A stretch of 64,000 bases of DNA from an uncultured Ruminococcus sp. (GCA_934476515.1 CAKSNZ010000001.1:1-64000), one strand, 5' to 3'; positions 18,346-26,798 are shown, numbered from the stretch's first letter. Numbers and translations are program-made. Notes: a model not told the origin generated them from the sequence alone.

Positions 18346-18403
18346 CTTATTATAATATGTAATATTTTAAACATTATCTATTAAAACTTAAACCTTTAAT
18401 TAT

Positions 18404-19000
18404 TCACAAGGCAACTGTTCTTACCTTTCCACCAATAGTATTAACATGGGTAGGGTCATTTATAGAAATTTCTTTGTCTTTGTCAATAGTTTCCTGCACC
18501 CTATTCTTAACATAAACCTCTAATTCTTTTAAAGACAAGTGGTTATAATCTTTAAGTGGAAGTTTGTTCATAATCATTTTTCCACTACCACCCTCAATAG
18601 CAAGTGGTGCAAAGAAAGTATTTCTCTTGACTTCCCCATTTTGTATATTCATTCTTATAAGTATTTTTCTCTTTAACTTGTAGCCAATCAGAATATCCAT
18701 AGCACTACCGTTACCGATATAGTTATAACATTCTTTAGTGACTCTCTCTATCATAATCTGTAGTCTGTCTATCTTTTCAATAAAAGACAGGTTAGTATCT
18801 CTCAATATACTTTCCACTACATCAATATAGTCTATTCCGTTATATTTTGTAATGCCACAACAAGCCCAAATAAGATTTTGCTTTTTGTCAACAAAAACCT
18901 TCTGTCTATTGTCCAAAAATTTATTTGGTGCAATAGTTTCCCTTGAGTCACTGCCAGCTACTATTCCATTTTCATTTCCAATCACACAAATATATGACAT
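18404..19000 (-). CDS. Proteasome/Anbu-like Ntn hydrolase
   Basis: About 198 aa. The N-terminus MSYICV..GIVAGSDSRET resembles proteasome beta subunits, HslV and especially Anbu. If Met1 is removed, Ser2 becomes the N-terminal nucleophile. Asp18 (SDSR) and Lys34 (QKVF) then fall exactly where proteasome Asp17 and Lys33 lie relative to Thr1. A glycine-containing strand (LIWACCGI) corresponds to the AG-x region. The ATG at 19000 has AAGGAG 7 nt upstream and fixes the nucleophile as residue 2; a longer reading from 19051 would bury it. There is no propeptide. It is monocistronic and divergent from the LOG gene; no ATPase partner is adjacent. Shorter than typical Anbu (about 240 aa). Confidence 0.75.
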   Translation of the reverse strand: MSYICVIGNENGIVAGSDSRETIAPNKFLDNRQKVFVDKKQNLIWACCGITKYNGIDYIDVVESILRDTNLSFIEKIDRLQIMIERVTKECYNYIGNGSAMDILIGYKLKRKILIRMNIQNGEVKRNTFFAPLAIEGGSGKMIMNKLPLKDYNHLSLKELEVYVKNRVQETIDKDKEISINDPTHVNTIGGKVRTVAL

Positions 19001-19061
19001 AGCAACGCTCCTTTTTAATATTATACAACCAAAATTAAACAATTTCAACATTAGGTATTAA

Positions 19062-19090
19062 TTGAATTTTTCTGAAATATGATATATAAT
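19062..19090 (+). promoter_or_regulatory. Sigma-A-type promoter of the LOG gene
   Basis: TTGAAT, a 17-nt spacer, then TATAAT, ending 35 nt upstream of the ATG. Confidence 0.7.
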
Positions 19091-19125
19091 CAAGACATAA
19101 TAAGTATTAGAAAAGAGGTAATTAT

Positions 19126-19704
19126 ATGAGAATATGTATTTTCGGTTCAGCAAGTAACATCATTGATGATTCATATATAAAAGCAACAGAGGAACTGGGT
19201 TATGAACTTGGCAAGAGAGGTCACTCCCTAGTATTCGGTGCAGGTAGCGAAGGACTTATGGGTGCTTCTGCAAGAGGTATGAAAAAGGCCGGTGCTGAGA
19301 TTACCGGTGTAGTACCTGAATTTTTCTTTGATGACAAGATTGAAAGTTTATTTACTGAATGTACTAAACTAATCAAAACTGAGTCTATGAGAGAAAGAAA
19401 GCACATTATGGAGGAACTAGCCGATGCTTTCATTATTACTCCGGGTGGTGTAGGTACATTTGAAGAAATGTTTGAGATTGTTACTCTAAAGCAGTTAGGC
19501 AGAATCAACAAGCCTATTGCTATTTACAATATTAACCACTACTACGATAACCTACAGGAAATGATGGAACATTCAATGCGTGAAGGTTTTGTAAAGGAAA
19601 AATGTCACGACCTATACCGTTACTTTGATGATATGGATAAACTTATTAACTTTGTTGAAACTGACAAAGGTACTAAGTGGACAGTTGCTGAACTAAAAAG
19701 ATAA
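19126..19704 (+). CDS. LOG family protein (TIGR00730-type phosphoribohydrolase)
   Basis: About 192 aa, normal size. The family releases the base from nucleoside 5'-monophosphates (cytokinin riboside monophosphate in characterised members) using a Rossmann-like fold. Visible are the N-terminal RICIFGSAS strand, GAGSEGLMGASARG, the catalytic ESMRERK stretch, and the signature PGGVGTFEE near residue 105. GAGG lies 7 nt upstream of the ATG. A strong promoter precedes it at 19062-19090 and a bidirectional terminator follows at 19726-19753. It is divergent from the Ntn hydrolase gene. Confidence 0.92.
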   Translation: MRICIFGSASNIIDDSYIKATEELGYELGKRGHSLVFGAGSEGLMGASARGMKKAGAEITGVVPEFFFDDKIESLFTECTKLIKTESMRERKHIMEELADAFIITPGGVGTFEEMFEIVTLKQLGRINKPIAIYNINHYYDNLQEMMEHSMREGFVKEKCHDLYRYFDDMDKLINFVETDKGTKWTVAELKR

Positions 19705-19725
19705 TATACTATATACGGTAAGCAA

Positions 19726-19753
19726 AAAACCTATGACGAAAGTCATAGGTTTT
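19726..19753. terminator. Bidirectional terminator, LOG gene / LRR gene
   Basis: AAAACCTATGAC, loop GAAA, GTCATAGGTTTT: a 12-bp perfect stem with A/T runs on both sides. It serves the convergent + gene ending at 19704 and the - gene ending at 19756. Confidence 0.9.
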
Positions 19754-19755
19754 CT

Positions 19756-21033
19756 TTATGCTTTAAACCACAACTTGCTTTCTCTTGCACCTATCTTTGT
19801 GGTTATTTGATACCATACTTTATTTTTGTTATCAACATAATAATCTTGAACATTATAAAGCGTAGTATATGAATTTACTGTAGCAACTACTCCGGAATTG
19901 ACACTGTGGTAAGATCTTAATTCAGTACCCTGAGCAAGGTCGTAGGTACTTTCACCACCATATAATTTCTCACATTTGCTATATGTAGAAACAGTAGCTT
20001 TGCTTACTTTCTTTATATTTACAGTAAAATCACTTGTTTCTTGAGAAGTAACAGAAAGAAAATATTCTTTACCACTATCAAAATATGCAAAATAGTCATT
20101 AGGATTGTTCTTTACTGTAGCAAGTTTTTGTGTTTTTTCAGTAGCTTTATTAATATCAAAGCTAACAGTATTACCCTTTAAAGTTACACGATAATATCCA
20201 CTTTGTGGTGGGTAAAAATTCATAATACCATTTCTGCCGTTAGACACTTCAACTGTAGAATAAGGGTTGCTACCTACATAAACAGGATACTTAGTATATA
20301 CCTCATAATATTCATTACATGGTGCATACTCAATATTATTTTCTCTGGCATAATCTTCTATCATACTACCGGTTACACTGCAAAGCATAAAATCGGAACT
20401 TTCCTTATCAAAAGAATTTTTACCGATTTTTCTTATGCCCTCACCTATAGTCATTTTACTTAGAGAAGTACAACCATAAAAAGCCTCATCATCAATATAC
20501 AATAGCTTATTAGGAAAAGAAACACTGGTTAAATTTTTGCAATTTTTAAACATAGCCTTACTTATCTTTTGGAGATTAGTAGGGAGTGTTACCTTTTTAA
20601 CAGAGGAATCTTCAAAGGCACTTTGCCCAAAGTTAGTTTCTTTTGAATTGAACTTAATTTCCTTTAGCTTTTTACAATTTGCAAAACAATAACTGCCAAC
20701 TTCTTTTAAATCTTTTGGCATTTCAACTTTTTCAACATTGGTATTATAAAAAGCCTTTTCACCTATTGAAACAACGCTTAGTCCGTTTATTAAGTCAGGA
20801 ATTTTAAGATTTTTTTCATCACCGGTATATTTTACAATTTCAACACCAATGCCACTTCTCTTAATTTCCATACCACTGGGAGAAAGCTTTATCACACAAG
20901 TAAAAATAAGAAACAAACATAGTATTGTTATAAAAACTAAAACTATTATTCCACCAACAATAAGCCTTACTGTGCTTAAGTTTTTCTTAGTTACCTTTTT
21001 CGTTGTTATGTTTTTTACATTTTCTTCAGCCAT
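19756..21033 (-). CDS. Membrane-anchored BspA-type leucine-rich repeat protein
   Basis: About 425 aa. A short basic cytoplasmic N-terminus precedes one membrane helix (residues 25-50, IVGGIIVLVFITILCLFLIF) acting as a signal anchor. From about 85 to 220 there are four to five BspA/LRR_5 repeats of the form IGEKAFYN..VEKVEMPKDLKEVGSYCFANC. The last 200 residues form an extracellular beta-rich region without a family I can name. AGGGG lies 6 nt upstream of the ATG. Such LRR proteins often mediate binding to host or polymer surfaces. Single gene, convergent with the LOG gene. Confidence 0.82.
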   Translation of the reverse strand: MAEENVKNITTKKVTKKNLSTVRLIVGGIIVLVFITILCLFLIFTCVIKLSPSGMEIKRSGIGVEIVKYTGDEKNLKIPDLINGLSVVSIGEKAFYNTNVEKVEMPKDLKEVGSYCFANCKKLKEIKFNSKETNFGQSAFEDSSVKKVTLPTNLQKISKAMFKNCKNLTSVSFPNKLLYIDDEAFYGCTSLSKMTIGEGIRKIGKNSFDKESSDFMLCSVTGSMIEDYARENNIEYAPCNEYYEVYTKYPVYVGSNPYSTVEVSNGRNGIMNFYPPQSGYYRVTLKGNTVSFDINKATEKTQKLATVKNNPNDYFAYFDSGKEYFLSVTSQETSDFTVNIKKVSKATVSTYSKCEKLYGGESTYDLAQGTELRSYHSVNSGVVATVNSYTTLYNVQDYYVDNKNKVWYQITTKIGARESKLWFKA

Positions 21034-21099
21034 AACATACCCCTAAAATTTATCTACCTTGATTTTAACATTATTATTTAGGTTGGTCAAGGTAATAAA

Positions 21100-21129
21100 A
21101 AAGGACTGCTAAAACTTTAGCAATCCTTT
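21100..21129 (-). terminator. Terminator of the zinc-ribbon membrane protein gene
   Basis: AAAGGATTGCTAAA pairs with TTTAGCAGTCCTTT on the - strand (one wobble) and is followed by TTTATT, 14 nt after the stop at 21143. Confidence 0.85.
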
Positions 21130-21142
21130 AGTGAATTTTAAA

Positions 21143-22180
21143 TTACATATCGTATAGATACCAGCTACCATCATACTTAACAAAGTAAATATCTTTAGTT
21201 GCACTTTCATCGCTTAGAGAAGAAGCTAAAGCTGCTGCAGCATTTGCAAGGTCATTGTCAAAGTCAATATCATACTCAACCTTAGCTTTTGTTACTTCCT
21301 CTACTTCGCCACCATCATAACCACTGTATTCTTCATACTTATCTTGAATATACTCTTTCCAAGTGTAATCCTTTGCATCACTGCACATAGAATCAGTAAC
21401 ATCTTCCTCACTTTTTATATCAAAGTGAACATCAATATCATAATCGTTACTAACACCAAAAAGATTTTCAACATCTTTCTGACTAACATTCATATCTTTA
21501 ACCATAAATTCCGGTACACATTTCTTGATAGACTCTACATCTTTATCATTGATACCATCTTCTAGGTTATTAAGTACACCATTAATGCCACTGTTACCAA
21601 TAACACTAAATACAATAACCACTGCAATAATAACAGCTACCACACCACCGGCAATACCAATAATAAGTGGTAGATGCTTTTTAAAGTTATTGTTTTTTAC
21701 AGGCTGACCTGTAACAGGGTCTATAACTGTTTGGTTAGGAACATTGTTGTACTGAGGCACACCATTCTGAGGCATTCCGTTTTGTGGTTGGAAGTTACCT
21801 TGTGGATTGTAGTTGTTAGGAACATTATTAGTAGCATTACCCTGTGGAATATTATTATTTGGCATATTATTCTGTGGGTTATAGTTATTTGGAATGTTAC
21901 CCTGTGAATTATAATTGTTAGGAACATTATTCTGAGGTGCATTATTCTGGTGAACTTGAGCACCCTGAGGATTACTGTTTTGGTGAACATAATTATGTGG
22001 AATATTGTTCTGCTGTACATTGTTCTGAGGAACACTATTCTGAGCAACACTGTTCTGCTGAGGGTTATTCTCAGGAATATTATTCTGTTGAACAGGATTT
22101 GACATTTCTATTTTTTTACCACACTTGGCACAAAACTTTGCACCATTAGGATTTTCTGAACCGCAATTTTTACAAATCAT
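21143..22180 (-). CDS. Zinc-ribbon, Asn/Gln-rich single-pass membrane protein
   Basis: About 345 aa. The N-terminus is a zinc ribbon with two CxxC pairs (CKNCGSEN.. and CAKCGKK). About 130 residues of low-complexity Asn/Gln/Pro repeats of the type PQNNVQQNNIP follow. One membrane helix lies near 172-195 (LIIGIAGGVVAVIIAVVIVF), then an extracellular domain of about 150 residues that resembles the DUF4878/lumazine-binding-like families only by size and position. GGAGG lies 7 nt before the ATG. The repeats probably form a flexible cytoplasmic linker. Function unknown; a membrane sensor or a structural tether would fit. Confidence 0.78.
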   Translation of the reverse strand: MICKNCGSENPNGAKFCAKCGKKIEMSNPVQQNNIPENNPQQNSVAQNSVPQNNVQQNNIPHNYVHQNSNPQGAQVHQNNAPQNNVPNNYNSQGNIPNNYNPQNNMPNNNIPQGNATNNVPNNYNPQGNFQPQNGMPQNGVPQYNNVPNQTVIDPVTGQPVKNNNFKKHLPLIIGIAGGVVAVIIAVVIVFSVIGNSGINGVLNNLEDGINDKDVESIKKCVPEFMVKDMNVSQKDVENLFGVSNDYDIDVHFDIKSEEDVTDSMCSDAKDYTWKEYIQDKYEEYSGYDGGEVEEVTKAKVEYDIDFDNDLANAAAALASSLSDESATKDIYFVKYDGSWYLYDM

Positions 22181-22404
22181 ATTTTACCTCCAAAATGCAA
22201 TTAATCTATAAACAACTATTACATTATACCACAAATAAATTGTACAAACAATTTATTTTTATAAAAAGTTTCATAATATAACAAAATTCTATTTTATAAC
22301 TAACTGCTTTAATCATTACAATAAATGAATTGTATATAATTTATATTTGTTCCAATACTAAATATATGACTATAAGTTGATTTAATTATATGATGGAGGA
22401 TTTT

Positions 22405-22725
22405 ATGCCGGTAATTGAAATTAGAGGAAATTCAAAAGAAATGTTTAACAACAAAGATGTATATATAGTAGATTTTTATGCTAGTTGGTGTAACCCTTGC
22501 AAAATTCTACTGCCAACCATTGAAGAAGTTGGCAGAAAAGAAAATATAACTATCTACAAGTGCAATATTGACGATAATCAAGAGTTAACCAAAAACTTCC
22601 ACATAATGAGCGTACCGACTTTGGTTTTCATTAAGAATGGTGAAGAACTAAAAAGACTTTCCGGTGTTCATAACAAAGATACTATTCTTGCAGAATACTA
22701 TTCCATAATGGATAATGAATTATAA
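22405..22725 (+). CDS. Thioredoxin
   Basis: About 106 aa, the classical thioredoxin size. It has VDFYASWC leading into the active site WCNPC (canonical WCGPC; Asn replaces Gly), the buried Asp of VDFYA, and the cis-proline loop SVPTLVFIKNG. The ATG at 22405 has GGAGG 5 nt upstream; an ATG at 22390 would extend it by five residues but lacks a site. It is a cytoplasmic dithiol reductant. No thioredoxin reductase gene lies next to it. The WCNPC motif may alter the redox potential. Confidence 0.92.
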   Translation: MPVIEIRGNSKEMFNNKDVYIVDFYASWCNPCKILLPTIEEVGRKENITIYKCNIDDNQELTKNFHIMSVPTLVFIKNGEELKRLSGVHNKDTILAEYYSIMDNEL

Positions 22726-22732
22726 TTTTATG

Positions 22733-22757
22733 AAAGCACTTCTTAAGGAGGTGCTTT
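22733..22757 (+). terminator. Weak hairpin terminator after thioredoxin gene
   Basis: AAAGCACTTC pairs with GAGGTGCTTT (one wobble, loop of about 5 nt), followed by TGTTATAT. The T-run is poor. Confidence 0.5.
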
Positions 22758-22782
22758 TGTTATATAAAATAAAATTACACAT

Positions 22783-22810
22783 TGTTTTTATCTTATCTCA
22801 ATGATATAAT
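22783..22810 (+). promoter_or_regulatory. Extended -10 promoter of the traX-like gene
   Basis: TTGTTT, 16-nt spacer, then TGATATAAT (extended -10), ending 25 nt upstream of the ATG at 22836. Confidence 0.65.
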
Positions 22811-22835
22811 CTATAATGGAAAATGAGGTATAAAA

Positions 22836-23549
22836 ATGAGTAATTTACGGACAACAGAAAACAAGGGTATTTTCTCTGGCAATATGCTAAAGATATTTGC
22901 TTTAATATGTATGACAGTTGACCATATAGGATTATACTTAATGGACAATTCCTACCCTATGAGGGCAATAGGAAGACTGGCTTTTCCTATATTTGCATAT
23001 ATGATTGCTGAAGGTTGCAAATACACCCACAACAGAACAAGGTATTTTTATACTATATTTATAATGGGACTTGCATTTCAGACAGTTTGTATATTGGCTG
23101 AAAATGACTTTCATATGAATATATTTATAACTTTTTCATTATCTATACTATTAATATATTCACTTGATTATGGTAGAAACAACTCTGAAACAGTACAGTG
23201 GCAATTCCCTATTTTAGCAGTTTTGTTTGTACTTTTTGTATCGGAGATTATGCCTATGTTTTTAGGTGACATAAACTATGGCATTGACTATGGTTTCTTC
23301 GGTATTGTACTGCCACTAATGGTATATCTCTTTGACAAAAAAGAACTTAAGCTAATAATGTTTACAGTAGGACTTATCCTTCTCTGTTTAACAAGAGATG
23401 CTATACAATGGTGGAGTATGCTAACAATTATTCCTATTGTATTTTACAATGGCAAAAGGGGAAAATTAAAAATTAAATATTTTTTCTACGGATATTATCC
23501 GTTACATATTGTTGCAATTCAATTAATAAAACACTTTATACTAAAATAA
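22836..23549 (+). CDS. TraX family membrane protein
   Basis: About 237 aa with some seven hydrophobic segments. It has the family hallmark near the N-terminus (LKIFALICMTVDHIG) and RAIGRLAFPIFAYMIAEG. TraX acetylates F-pilin in plasmid systems; chromosomal Firmicute members are membrane proteins of unknown, probably acyl-transfer, activity. GAGG lies 7 nt upstream of the ATG. A 57-aa gene follows after 18 nt and is probably in the same transcript. No conjugation genes are nearby, so a conjugative role is unlikely. Confidence 0.85.
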   Translation: MSNLRTTENKGIFSGNMLKIFALICMTVDHIGLYLMDNSYPMRAIGRLAFPIFAYMIAEGCKYTHNRTRYFYTIFIMGLAFQTVCILAENDFHMNIFITFSLSILLIYSLDYGRNNSETVQWQFPILAVLFVLFVSEIMPMFLGDINYGIDYGFFGIVLPLMVYLFDKKELKLIMFTVGLILLCLTRDAIQWWSMLTIIPIVFYNGKRGKLKIKYFFYGYYPLHIVAIQLIKHFILK

Positions 23550-23567
23550 AATTTATGGAGGTACATA

Positions 23568-23741
23568 ATGGGACCATATTATTATGTTGTTGAAAGAATC
23601 AGTGGTGACTATGGTTTTCTAAAAAGAACCGATATTGAGGATAATGACTTGTTACAGGTTGCTATGGCACTTTTGCCTAGTGACATTGATGAGGGTACTA
23701 AACTAAAATGGGAAAACCTAGTTTATACTGTTATTGATTGA
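23568..23741 (+). CDS. 57-aa DUF3006-like small protein
   Basis: An uninterrupted ORF of 57 codons with GGAGG 6 nt upstream of its ATG. It starts 18 nt after the traX-like gene and ends in TGA before a clear promoter. The protein reads MGPYYYVVERISGDYGFLKR, later ALLPSDIDEGTKLKWEN. The pattern VERISGDYG..LLP..EGTKL matches the small-domain DUF3006-type proteins (V-D-R-x-E-G-D-x-A, then LP and EGD). Function unknown. Codon use matches the neighbours, and the ribosome site makes it credible despite its length. Confidence 0.75.
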   Translation: MGPYYYVVERISGDYGFLKRTDIEDNDLLQVAMALLPSDIDEGTKLKWENLVYTVID

Positions 23742-23781
23742 TTTTAATTTCATATATATAATATCACTACACCTATATACC

Positions 23782-23810
23782 TTGTATTTAGGTGTAATTT
23801 CTTGTATAAT
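23782..23810 (+). promoter_or_regulatory. Sigma-A-type promoter of murT-gatD
   Basis: TTGTAT, 17-nt spacer, TATAAT, ending 45 nt upstream of the murT ATG. Confidence 0.7.
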
Positions 23811-23855
23811 GATTTTATATATAAAAAATTAATGAAATAATTTTGTGAGGTTATT

Positions 23856-25193
23856 ATGACTTTCAGACAGAAGTTTGCAATTAAGTTTGCCAAGTTTGTT
23901 GCCAAGTTGTGCCTAAAAATGGGCAGACAAGGTGTTACATGGGCAGGACTTATTGCCAGAAAAATTGAACCAAATATTCTAAAGGTGCTATCAGACCAAG
24001 TTAGAGAAAAGGTATATATTGTGTGTGGTACAAATGGTAAAACAACTACCAACAATATGCTATGTACAACATTACAGTCACAAGGCAAGAAAGTTCTTTG
24101 TAACAGAACCGGCTCTAATATGCTAAACGGTGTTGTTTCTGCATTTGTACTTGCAACAAATGATGATTGTCAGCTTGACTGTGACTATGCTTGCATTGAA
24201 ATTGATGAGGCTTCTACAAGGAGAGTTTTACCAACACTAAAGCCTGACTATATGGTGCTGACCAATATTTTTCGTGACCAGTTAGACCGTTACGGTGAAA
24301 TTGATATTACTATTGATATTCTTAGTAAGTCAATTAAAATGGCACCAAATATGACACTTGTTATTAACGGTGATGACCCACTTTCCCTTTTCTTAGCTAA
24401 GAAAAGTGGCAACAAGTTTATCACTTACGGTATTAGTGAAAAGGTATTTGATGCTGATGAAAATTCAGAAATTCGTGAAGGTAGATTCTGTGAAATGTGT
24501 GGTACAAAGATGCACTACAACTACTATCACTACAGTCAGTTAGGTGACTATGAATGTCCTAACTGTGGTTTTAAGCGTCCTGAAATTGACTATCCGGCTA
24601 CTAATATTAAATGTGGTGACCACCTTGCATTTACAGTACAAGGCAAGAATATTCACGCAAAGTACAAAGGTTTCTACAACATTTACAACATTCTTGCAGT
24701 ATATGCAGTTGCAAGTCATTCCGGTGTTGATATGAGAGGTTTCCAGTCAATGCTGGATAACTTTAACCCTGAGAATGGTAGAATTGAACACTTCAACATT
24801 AAAGGTACGGATATTGAACTTAACCTTGCTAAGAATCCGGCAGGTTTCAACCAAAACATTAATGCAGTTATGGCCGACACTAAGGATAAAGATGTAATTA
24901 TCCTTATTAATGACCGAGATCAAGACGGTAATGATGTATCATGGTTATGGGATGTTGACTTTGATAGATTTAAAGATAAGAGCATTAAGTCAATTACAGT
25001 TAGTGGTATTCGTTGTCAGGATATGAGATTAAGATTAAAGTATGTTGACATTCCAAGTACACTTGAACCAAATATTGAAACTGCTATCAGAAACAAAGTT
25101 GAAAACGGTACAAAGAATCTATATGTATTGGTTAACTACACAGGTCTATACAGTACAAGAAACATTCTAAAGAGAATGGAGGGTGAAAAATAA
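23856..25193 (+). CDS. murT: Lipid II isoglutaminyl synthase subunit MurT
   Basis: About 445 aa. A Mur-ligase-type ATPase that activates the alpha-carboxyl of D-Glu in lipid II for amidation by GatD. The ATP-binding P-loop is VCGTNGKTTTN (near residue 55). The Mur-ligase middle domain contains a Cys4 zinc ribbon (CEMCG..CPNCG, about 210-235), a MurT hallmark. The C-terminal DUF1727 domain includes NPAGFNQN. GAGG lies 5 nt upstream. The stop overlaps the gatD start by one base (TAATG), so the two subunits are translationally coupled. Amidated lipid II is needed for efficient transpeptidation in many Gram-positives. Confidence 0.95.
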   Translation: MTFRQKFAIKFAKFVAKLCLKMGRQGVTWAGLIARKIEPNILKVLSDQVREKVYIVCGTNGKTTTNNMLCTTLQSQGKKVLCNRTGSNMLNGVVSAFVLATNDDCQLDCDYACIEIDEASTRRVLPTLKPDYMVLTNIFRDQLDRYGEIDITIDILSKSIKMAPNMTLVINGDDPLSLFLAKKSGNKFITYGISEKVFDADENSEIREGRFCEMCGTKMHYNYYHYSQLGDYECPNCGFKRPEIDYPATNIKCGDHLAFTVQGKNIHAKYKGFYNIYNILAVYAVASHSGVDMRGFQSMLDNFNPENGRIEHFNIKGTDIELNLAKNPAGFNQNINAVMADTKDKDVIILINDRDQDGNDVSWLWDVDFDRFKDKSIKSITVSGIRCQDMRLRLKYVDIPSTLEPNIETAIRNKVENGTKNLYVLVNYTGLYSTRNILKRMEGEK

Positions 25194-25954
25194 TGAAACT
25201 GACTATTGGACACCTATTTCCTGATTTACTTAACCTTTATGGTGACAGAGGCAACATTCAATGTATGGTACAAAGGTTAAGGTGGAGAGGCATTGACTCA
25301 GAAGTAAAAACATATAGCCTAGAGGACAATATTGATTTTGAAAATCTTGATATTATTCTTCTTGGTGGTGGCTCTGACAGAGAACAAATGCTGGTTTGTA
25401 ACAGACTAAAGGAAATCAAAGATGAGTTTAAGTCTTATGTAGAAAACAATGGTGTTGTAATTGCTATTTGTGGTGGCTATCAGCTACTTGGCAAATATTA
25501 CGAAACTGATGATGGCAAAATTGATGGTCTTGATATTGTAGATATTTATACTGTTCAAGAAAAAGGCAGACTAATCAACAACATTTTCATTGAAAGTGAT
25601 TTATGTGAAATGCCTATTGTTGGCTTTGAAAACCATGGTGGCAGAACTTATATTAACAAGAATAAGCCATTAGGCAAAGTAGTTTTCGGCAAAGGTAACA
25701 ACGGTAAAAGTGGTTACGAGGGTGTTGTATATAAAAATGTTATTGGCACATATCTACATGGGCCTCTACTTCCTAAAAACCCTCAGCTTTGCGACTATCT
25801 TCTAACTAAAGCACTGGAAAGAAAGTACGGTGAGCTTTTCAAGGGTCTTTCACCACTTGAGGATAAGGAAGAAAAAGAAGCTAATAAATATATTGTTGAC
25901 AGATACTCAAACAAAATTGAAAACTTCAAAGAAAGAATCCGAAAATTAATATAA
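25193..25954 (+). CDS. gatD: Lipid II isoglutaminyl synthase glutaminase subunit GatD
   Basis: About 253 aa, a CobB/CobQ-like class I amidotransferase. It supplies ammonia from glutamine to MurT. The catalytic Cys is in AICGGYQLLG (near residue 93) and the His in GTYLHGPLLPKNP (near 190). GFENHGGRTY is also typical of the family. The start overlaps the murT stop, and GGAGG lies within the murT end. A good terminator follows at 25959-25983, so murT-gatD is a two-gene operon. Confidence 0.95.
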   Translation: MKLTIGHLFPDLLNLYGDRGNIQCMVQRLRWRGIDSEVKTYSLEDNIDFENLDIILLGGGSDREQMLVCNRLKEIKDEFKSYVENNGVVIAICGGYQLLGKYYETDDGKIDGLDIVDIYTVQEKGRLINNIFIESDLCEMPIVGFENHGGRTYINKNKPLGKVVFGKGNNGKSGYEGVVYKNVIGTYLHGPLLPKNPQLCDYLLTKALERKYGELFKGLSPLEDKEEKEANKYIVDRYSNKIENFKERIRKLI

Positions 25955-25958
25955 AATT

Positions 25959-25983
25959 AAGGTCAGTACTCTGTGCTGACCTT
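25959..25983 (+). terminator. Terminator of murT-gatD
   Basis: AAGGTCAGTAC, loop TCT, GTGCTGACCTT (one wobble), followed by TTT, immediately after the gatD stop. Confidence 0.85.
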
Positions 25984-26010
25984 TTTAAATTAGAAAAGTT
26001 ATAAAAAGAA

Positions 26011-26043
26011 AAGCAGACACTTTCGTGGCTAAAGTGTCTGCTT
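26011..26043 (-). terminator. Terminator of the secreted basic protein gene
   Basis: AAGCAGACACTTT / AAAGTGTCTGCTT, a 13-bp perfect stem with a 7-nt loop. TTCTTTTT follows on the - strand and ATTTTTT on the + strand, so it could act both ways. Confidence 0.85.
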
Positions 26044-26072
26044 ATTTTTTAACAATTTAATTTTGGCTAAAA

Positions 26073-26696
26073 TTATTTAACCTTAATTGTGATTGTCTTT
26101 GTACCAGCCTTGTAGTTACCGTTACCGGCAAACTTAACTGTTACCTTATAAGTACCCTTCTTAGCACCCTTCTTTAGAGTAACCTTACCCTTAGAGTTAA
26201 CTGAGATGTACTTTCTTAGTTTCTTAGATGTTGAAGCAGTTGAATATTTCTTTTTACCCTGACCACTAGCCTTAACTGTTACTGATGTAGCCTTCTTCTT
26301 AGAATACTTAACAGTTTTCTTTGTAGCTCTCATAGTAATCTTGTTATTAGCTTTATTAATCTTATAAGTTTTTGTTAGTTTAAAGTTCTTATAAGAATTA
26401 ATACCAACAACAGTTACCTTATATGTACCGGCATTCTTAGCCTTTTTGTAAACAAGCTTATAATCCTTGCCTTCTCTTAAAGTAACATTACCATATTTTG
26501 TCTTAACCTTAATTGTAACCTTTTTATTAAGGTTCTGAGTCTTACCATTGTAAGTTAGTGACTTAATGGAAACATTTGACTGCTTAACAACGATTGGCTT
26601 TGATGGCTTTGATGGGCTGTTAGCTGCTGCAGAAGCACCGGTTACAACAGACATCATCATTAGTACTGCCATAATTACTGTAACAATCTTTTTCAT
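26073..26696 (-). CDS. Secreted basic protein with MBG/Ig-like repeats
   Basis: About 207 aa. Signal peptide (VTVIMAVLMMMSVVTGASA) then a very Lys-rich mature protein. The first unit (SLTYNGKTQN..KDYKLVYKKAKNAGTYKVTVVG) has the MBG/Ig-like pattern seen in bacterial surface proteins. The second (VTVKASGQGKKKY to the end) is another beta-sandwich-like unit ending TITIKVK. There is no sorting signal, so the charge may hold it to anionic wall polymers. AAGGAGGAG lies 8 nt upstream. It follows cpsD by about 100 nt on the same strand, but the gap suggests its own transcript. Function unknown. Confidence 0.78.
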   Translation of the reverse strand: MKKIVTVIMAVLMMMSVVTGASAAANSPSKPSKPIVVKQSNVSIKSLTYNGKTQNLNKKVTIKVKTKYGNVTLREGKDYKLVYKKAKNAGTYKVTVVGINSYKNFKLTKTYKINKANNKITMRATKKTVKYSKKKATSVTVKASGQGKKKYSTASTSKKLRKYISVNSKGKVTLKKGAKKGTYKVTVKFAGNGNYKAGTKTITIKVK

Positions 26697-26798
26697 AAAT
26701 ATCTCCTCCTTATAAAATCAATACAAAGGCACATTTTGCCACGAATTGTACCCCTATATATAATAAACACATTTGCATAACAAATATGTTATTACCAA

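Noticed and set aside
22730-22804. Possible 24-codon ORF after thioredoxin (MKALLKEVLLLYK..)
   Set aside because: No ribosome-binding site and it lies on the terminator hairpin; its GGAGG is part of the hairpin arm.
22836-23549. TraX-like gene considered as a sign of a conjugative element
   Set aside because: Chromosomal TraX homologues are common in Firmicutes, and no other transfer, relaxase or integrase gene is near.
23750-24088. - strand ORF of 112 codons over the murT start
   Set aside because: Antisense to the conserved murT P-loop region and covers the murT promoter.
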